Of a stretch of DNA of 64,000 nt, positions 59,825 through 64,000 are shown piece after piece. The notes under the pieces are model-generated. The model was not told where the DNA came from. It did no database searches and saw only the letters and a program-made list of their open reading frames with translations. This DNA comes from an uncultured Collinsella sp. (GTDB lineage: Bacteria > Actinomycetota > Coriobacteriia > Coriobacteriales > Coriobacteriaceae), in the NCBI GenBank assembly GCA_902472315.1, contig CABRNM010000005.1, forward strand, positions 33,507-97,506. The letters are read 5' to 3'. How positions within the stretch are numbered: the stretch's first letter is position 1; each line of letters opens with the position of its first letter. The position numbers and the translations under genes are program-made.

Positions 59825-60045
59825 CCACCTACATTTTTCGAGTTATTCGGCCACGCTGCTAGTTCTGTATAAATGCACCGCCGGGATTATCTGAGGGTTT
59901 TTGTCCTTATTTGAGCGCATACATGCCCATTTGCGCACTTACGACACCGAATCAAACACCATTAGAGGTATGAATGTTCCCGAGAGGGCATCTTTAGCCA
60001 TTTAACGACCTCCGACAGGCCGAATAACTCGAAATTTGTTGGTGG
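59825..60045. repeat. 221-bp element with 27-bp imperfect inverted ends
   Basis: CCACCTACATTTTTCGAGTT then ATTCGGC (59825-59851) recurs inverted at 60019-60045 with four mismatches. A GCGCA/TGCGC pair lies near its centre. No gene is seen in 59647-60117. Confidence 0.5.
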
Positions 60046-60088
60046 CGAAAGCGAGACAGTCCTATACGCCAAAAGCCGGCATCTCCCA

Positions 60089-60119
60089 TGTGACAGAGGG
60101 GCTGTCCCTTTGTCACATT
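60089..60119. repeat. Dispersed hairpin repeat at the HAD phosphatase stop codon
   Basis: ATGTGACAGAGGG and CCCTTTGTCACAT pair with one mismatch around GCTGT. It touches the stop codon. Confidence 0.6.
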
Positions 60120-60975
60120 ATTCGATGACGGTGCGGGAGTTTTGCTTGCGCATGGTGGCGAGCATGTGTTTGGGGACGGCGTGGACCATGCAGCTGCCGA
60201 TGGTCGCGCTCGCGGCGGCCTTGGCTGCATCGCTTGCGTTTTTGGTCGCGTAGCTGTGACGAAAACGATTGAGCATGGCGATATCGTTGCCGCCGTCGCC
60301 GTAGACCGCGACCTCATCCTCGGCAATACCGTAGTAGCCCGCCAGCCAGGCCACGCTCTCGCCCTTGTTGCACGCCACGTCCGTGATCTCGAACATCACC
60401 GGATCGAACGGCGCGTTGACCACGCGGTCCGATCGCTCGGCCAAATATGCTTTAAGGTCACGCTCCAGCTCGGGCGAGGTCACGCGGCAGTTGATCTTGC
60501 ACACATCGTGGCGCAGGATGTCACCGATCGACTGGTCGAAATATTGCTCCTCGTGATACCCGCCACGTGCACGCATGCCACGCATCACGATACGCTTGAT
60601 AGGGCTGTCCTTTTTAAAGCCCGCCTGATGCATCTCGAACGAGCCGCTCGAGAACATGCCATCGGGCGTGGAGCAATCAAAGCAAATGTCCGGAAACTTC
60701 TTGAGCAGTTCCTCGGTGATCTGCGGGTCAATGGTCCAGGTTTTGAGCACCTCGCCATGACTGTCGCGCACGATGGATCCATTGGAGCAGCAGGCGTCAA
60801 GCGCCAGGCCCGTAAAGCCATGCTCGCCGATCGGCAGCGTCGAGCGTCCGGTCGCGGGAACCACATGCAGGCCAGCTTCGGTCAGCTCGCGAATGGCACG
60901 GCGGATGGTCCCATCCGCCTCATGCAGGGCGTTCAGCAGCGTTCCGTCTAAGTCACTCGCAAACATCTTGATCAT
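60118..60975 (-). CDS. Cof-type HAD phosphatase
   Basis: This 285-residue class IIB HAD protein starts MIKMFASDLDGTLLNA, with the nucleophile Asp in DLDGT. It continues with VVPATGRST (motif II), the variable cap (about 85-195), CNKGESVAWLAGYYG (motif III Lys) and VYGDGGNDIAML (motif IV). Such enzymes dephosphorylate sugar phosphates or flavin/PLP phosphates. The start at 60975 is chosen because the motif begins here and AAGGAG lies upstream; a longer frame to 61068 adds unlikely sequence. Its ribosome site is buried in a perfect 21-bp hairpin, so translation is probably controlled. Confidence 0.88.
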   Translation of the reverse strand: MIKMFASDLDGTLLNALHEADGTIRRAIRELTEAGLHVVPATGRSTLPIGEHGFTGLALDACCSNGSIVRDSHGEVLKTWTIDPQITEELLKKFPDICFDCSTPDGMFSSGSFEMHQAGFKKDSPIKRIVMRGMRARGGYHEEQYFDQSIGDILRHDVCKINCRVTSPELERDLKAYLAERSDRVVNAPFDPVMFEITDVACNKGESVAWLAGYYGIAEDEVAVYGDGGNDIAMLNRFRHSYATKNASDAAKAAASATIGSCMVHAVPKHMLATMRKQNSRTVIE

Positions 60976-61029
60976 GGGCGTGCCTCTCCTTCGTCTGCAC
61001 GATATTGTAGACGAAGGAGAGGCACGCCC
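60976..61029 (-). promoter_or_regulatory. Perfect 21-bp hairpin containing the ribosome site of the HAD gene
   Basis: The arms 60976-60996 and 61009-61029 are perfect complements around a 12-nt loop. In the mRNA, the arm next to the ATG includes AAGGAGAGGCACGCCC, so the Shine-Dalgarno is paired when the hairpin forms. There is no T-run to make it a terminator. Confidence 0.7.
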
Positions 61030-61090
61030 AAACAATGCCGTCACGACGCGACGTGCCACTGCCTTCACAAATTCACGGTGCCCCAGCGCG

Positions 61091-62353
61091 CTAAGACAAT
61101 CGCCACAAGCGACTTTTCAGCCGATAAAACAGCGCCGTCGTCAACGTCAGCACCGCCAACATGCCTGCGAATACAATCGCCGGTGTCCATCGATCATATG
61201 CGAGCCCGTAAACCAATTGGCCAATAGGCGTTGCACAGGAAAGCGTCATATAAACGAGTGCCAGCACTTTTCCGCAGAGTTCCTTTGGCGCTGACCGCTG
61301 AACAAATGAAACGATTTCGACCGATGTAATGCTTGCCCACGCCATGACCCATGCCGAGCCGGCCGCAAGCGCGGCAAACGCTAATTCATCAGGACCGCTC
61401 AGTAGCGTGACAATAATCGGCACGACTCCAAAACAGATCATCGCAACATATCGACATATGCCCTTGAAGGAAAAACGATGCGGCCAAATACCGACCAAAC
61501 CACTGCCGACAAGACCACCTAAGCCCATAGCCACCTCAATAATCCCAACGAAGGATGACTGCATTCCGAGATGCTTTGCAACAATAACGGGAGCACCAAT
61601 CGTTAACCCAACTAACGCAAGGTTCAAAATAGCCGCAATCAAAAACACAACGAGCAATGATGAGTTTTGAGACAGGTACCGAATCAACTCCCGAAAATCG
61701 TTTCGGCGTGTCGTACGAGTCGCGCCGTCTCCCATCGTTTCAGATGAGGCATTTTGCTTGAGTGCGCCCCCGAACAGCAGGGCTGAAATCGTAAACGTCA
61801 ACGCCGCGGTTTCGCATAGAGTATCGATACCAAAGCACCCATAGACTGCCGTCCCGACTACAGGCCCCAAGATATTGCTCATCATGATTATCTGCGAGAC
61901 CAACGCAGTGGCACGCTCAACCTTTTCTTGGCCCGTCATGCGCACCGCCTCAATTTGAAGCATCGGTTTCAGCAGCGATTGGATGCCATATTGGACGCAA
62001 AGCATTGCTGCCACGACAACCGCAAGAGGCAGCGAACGCTTCATGGGGATAAACAGCAGTGATGCAGCCATCAGAACAATGCCGAGTACCACAAGAACCC
62101 CGCGATGTCTTCCCCGATCCGCCAAAATCCCGCCAACCGGAGTCGCGAGCACGCCCGGTATGAACGCTATCGCCGCGACGGCGCCATATAACGTTGAGGA
62201 GCCGCTGCAATCGAACAAGTAGAGCGGACACGCAAAGCACAGTGCCGACAGCATCGAATACGCACACAGCTGTGCAACAAGAAGACCAAATAGCCTGATA
62301 GATCGCACTGTTTTTGGCGCCAATGAAACGCTAATTCTTCGCATCCCAGCCAT
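61091..62353 (-). CDS. MFS transporter (probable drug efflux)
   Basis: This 420-residue protein has 12 membrane segments in two halves. The cytoplasmic loop between helices 2 and 3 reads GGILADRGRHRGVLVV, the MFS motif A. A hydrophilic loop at about 205-225 separates the halves. It resembles MFS proteins of the macrolide/tetracycline type. It is transcribed after a TetR-type regulator, with a perfect operator in its leader, the usual layout of inducible efflux. The substrate is unknown. Confidence 0.85.
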   Translation of the reverse strand: MAGMRRISVSLAPKTVRSIRLFGLLVAQLCAYSMLSALCFACPLYLFDCSGSSTLYGAVAAIAFIPGVLATPVGGILADRGRHRGVLVVLGIVLMAASLLFIPMKRSLPLAVVVAAMLCVQYGIQSLLKPMLQIEAVRMTGQEKVERATALVSQIIMMSNILGPVVGTAVYGCFGIDTLCETAALTFTISALLFGGALKQNASSETMGDGATRTTRRNDFRELIRYLSQNSSLLVVFLIAAILNLALVGLTIGAPVIVAKHLGMQSSFVGIIEVAMGLGGLVGSGLVGIWPHRFSFKGICRYVAMICFGVVPIIVTLLSGPDELAFAALAAGSAWVMAWASITSVEIVSFVQRSAPKELCGKVLALVYMTLSCATPIGQLVYGLAYDRWTPAIVFAGMLAVLTLTTALFYRLKSRLWRLS

Positions 62354-62365
62354 AAGCCTGCCCCC

Positions 62366-62390
62366 AAATACATACTGTCAGTATGTATTT
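62366..62390. promoter_or_regulatory. Perfect palindrome, likely TetR operator for the MFS gene
   Basis: AAATACATACTG and CAGTATGTATTT are perfect complements around one T. It lies 12 bp before the MFS start. A weaker related site (ATACCGTTGGTAT, about 62438-62450) lies further upstream. Confidence 0.65.
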
Positions 62391-62454
62391 AATGACTTGA
62401 AAAGGGCAGCCGTGGCTACCCTCACAAATCAATTACATACCGTTGGTATCTATA

Positions 62455-63117
62455 TTACCACCCGGCACGGTTCCATACGTCCCAAATCTGGGCCGTTGTC
62501 TGGAGCACTTCATTACCCAAATCGAGCCCCACCGCTGCCGCCATCTGTGCCAAACATTGTGCGCGAGCGAGCATTCGCTCCTTGGGCTCGAGCGGACGGA
62601 ACAATGGCAGCAGCCAAAGATTCGCTAACAACGATACGGCCTCCGCTGCTTCGCGCGGGCATTCGCACGCAATGGAGCCGTCGGCGATGCCCTCCTCGAT
62701 TACTGGCAAGAGATTGCCATCGGCCGACTCGTCAAACGAACCTTGGTACTGCATCGCCAGCAGCCGCGAGCTTTTTACCGGATCTGCCGCAGGATGCATG
62801 CGAGCCCATAGCTCGATTTGCGGAACGACGGACTCGGGCGCATAAAGTCGTTTGAGCTTTTGAGCTCCCGTCATATTGCCAGCACCGAGTGTCGCGCGAC
62901 GGTGTTCAGCAATCGGAGCCGTTGCCCGATCAAATGCGGCGTTGAAAATCTCCTCTTTGCTCTTAAAGTGATGATAGACAGCACCCTTGGTCATGCCATC
63001 GAGGCGGTCGACGATGTCTTGGATGCTCGTCCCCTCATAACCCTGTACGCAGAATAGCTCCAGCGCCGCGTCGAGAATCTTCGCGACAGTCTCCTCGGGA
63101 TATTTATTACGACCCAT
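62455..63117 (-). CDS. TetR/AcrR family regulator
   Basis: This 220-residue protein starts MGRNKYPEETVAKILDAA, followed by the helix-turn-helix (about 25-55; GTSIQDIVDRLDGMTKGAVY, HHFKSKEEIF). The rest is a helical ligand domain. It is 101 bp upstream of the MFS gene and most likely represses it through the palindrome at 62366. The start at 63117 is preferred because it matches the family N-terminus; an ATG at 63153 would add 12 residues. Confidence 0.88.
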   Translation of the reverse strand: MGRNKYPEETVAKILDAALELFCVQGYEGTSIQDIVDRLDGMTKGAVYHHFKSKEEIFNAAFDRATAPIAEHRRATLGAGNMTGAQKLKRLYAPESVVPQIELWARMHPAADPVKSSRLLAMQYQGSFDESADGNLLPVIEEGIADGSIACECPREAAEAVSLLANLWLLPLFRPLEPKERMLARAQCLAQMAAAVGLDLGNEVLQTTAQIWDVWNRAGW

Positions 63118-63191
63118 AATCCGTCCATCCACAACGCAAGTCTTGTGCCTCATTGCAGCATTTTAACGTTGCGGATGGTAGACGGTCGATT

Positions 63192-63359
63192 CTACACCGC
63201 AGAAGGGCCGTGTTCGCCGGTACGGATGCGGATAACTTCCTCGACCGGCTCGACCCAGATCTTGCCGTCTCCAACGGCGCCGCAATCTTGGAAACGGCGC
63301 GGCAACGGACGCGAAACGAACGGGAAATACGCGAGCAAGGGAGCCGTGAGCGCGCCCAT
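63192..63359 (-). pseudogene. C-terminal remnant of a P-II signal protein
   Basis: The frame from ATG 63359 to the stop at 63192 (55 residues) ends GDGKIWVEPVEEVIRIRTGE then HGPSAV, which is the C-terminus of GlnB/GlnK P-II proteins. The 25 residues before it do not match the family, and the T-loop and core are absent. It appears to be a decayed glnB/glnK end fused to chance sequence. Confidence 0.6.
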
Positions 63360-63364
63360 CCCGG

Positions 63365-64000
63365 CTAGCGCCGAAACAGCTCGTGGGCGCGGTCGCGGAG
63401 ATTAGTTGCTCGAATGACACCTTCGTAGCGATTGATGCGCAGACGCGGGAAGGCATTGAAGAAGCGCAGGTCACGACGACTGAGTGACACGCTCGGTACC
63501 GGACGGCTCATGCGCTTACCGGCAAGGCGACGGCTGAGCGACGGACGCGGCATGCTCGGCGCGGCATCGGCCACGCGGCGGGCAGCGAGCGCCAGGCCGC
63601 GAGCACCATCCGAGATAAACGTCGGCATCGAAGCCTTCTCGCGCAGGGCATCGAGCGTCGCGTCGCCCAGCTCGGCCAGCCACGCGTTAACGGCACGGCT
63701 GCGGATATGCGTCTGCGCCACCGAGTCGATCGCCGAATCGGGAATACGTTCGAGCATGGAGTCAGACGCGTCGGCAAGCGACTCGTTGATGCGGTCGGCA
63801 AGGTCGGCGCGCACACGCTCCAGCTGATCGGACAAACGGCGCCAGCTGGCCAAAGAGCACACCGCATCGACCATCATCGCGACCGCGACGATAAAGGCCG
63901 CCAGCCGCACAATCAGCACCGGCAGATGGCCGAGCAGCCCCAGCAATGCCGGCTCCACTAAACGGCAAATGCACAGCGCACCCAGGCCAAACGCGCAGGC
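63365..64000 (-). CDS. Putative ABC transporter permease-type membrane protein, C-terminal part
   Basis: The minus frame is open from the window edge to a stop at 63365 (211 residues seen). It begins inside one membrane helix (ACAFGLGALCICRLVEPALL), has another (PVLIVRLAAFIVAVAMMVDA), then a long charged helical tail (about 60-211) rich in Arg. The layout resembles the C-terminus of the CmpB-type 'putative ABC transporter permease' family common in Coriobacteriia. The N-terminus lies outside the window. The function is unknown. Confidence 0.6.
   Translation of the reverse strand, partial: ACAFGLGALCICRLVEPALLGLLGHLPVLIVRLAAFIVAVAMMVDAVCSLASWRRLSDQLERVRADLADRINESLADASDSMLERIPDSAIDSVAQTHIRSRAVNAWLAELGDATLDALREKASMPTFISDGARGLALAARRVADAAPSMPRPSLSRRLAGKRMSRPVPSVSLSRRDLRFFNAFPRLRINRYEGVIRATNLRDRAHELFRR

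Overview
The window looks like chromosomal DNA of a high-GC anaerobic actinobacterium of the class Coriobacteriia, most likely Collinsella or a close relative. This rests on recognised gene content and style: giant fused 2-hydroxyacyl-CoA dehydratase activase proteins, a lysyl-tRNA synthetase with an added tRNA-binding domain, an AmaP/DUF2273/Asp23 envelope-stress operon, a surface protein with an LAxTG sorting signal, and many small intergenic hairpin repeats. No database search was run, so the genus is inference. Most genes lie on the minus strand. The plus strand carries a tRNA-Val, an M20 peptidase, an OPT transporter and a DUF389 membrane protein.

Layout. 1-4.1 kb: the cut-off start of a dehydratase-activase protein, a DUF2798 membrane protein and a ThrE-type exporter. 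4.4-8.8 kb: lysS and greA, tatA, tRNA-Pro, ispE and veg. 8.9-16.4 kb: dtd, rdgB, rph, murI, a HAD hydrolase, murE and asnB. 16.6-17.3 kb: tRNA-Val followed by a 185-bp tandem duplication and an AT-rich element with inverted ends. 17.3-22.2 kb: an argCJBD operon with a possible ArgR site. 22.4-26.9 kb: two FMN-binding-type flavoprotein paralogues and an ECF riboflavin transporter operon led by an FMN riboswitch. 27-30 kb: groS-groL flanked by very long nested inverted repeats. 30-38.7 kb: divergent amidohydrolase and M20 genes, a zinc-ribbon DUF4013 protein with a Pro-Glu tail, YitT, the Asp23 operon and yebC. 38.9-46 kb: a DUF6020 membrane protein, lgt, a NifU-domain protein, dCMP deaminase, coaX and an OPT transporter.

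46-53.4 kb is a cell-surface region. Its main gene encodes a large coiled-coil/CAP-domain wall protein whose signal-peptide segment is out of frame with its body at a run of exactly ten G. This is the clearest candidate for a phase-variable switch. It is followed by DUF389, a secreted hypothetical, a decayed arylsulfotransferase 3' end and a 3-hydroxyacyl-CoA dehydrogenase. 53.4-59.3 kb holds a structured intergenic region, a 1595-residue dehydratase/activase fusion and its TetR-type regulator. 59.3-64 kb holds a 41-residue membrane peptide gene, palindromic elements, a Cof-type phosphatase whose Shine-Dalgarno site lies inside a perfect 21-bp hairpin, a TetR/MFS efflux pair with an operator, a P-II remnant and a cut-off membrane protein.

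Across the window, small intergenic hairpins carrying a GTCCC/GGGAC core sit at or just past stop codons, and longer elements of about 220-240 bp bounded by imperfect inverted repeats fill the gene-poor gaps.
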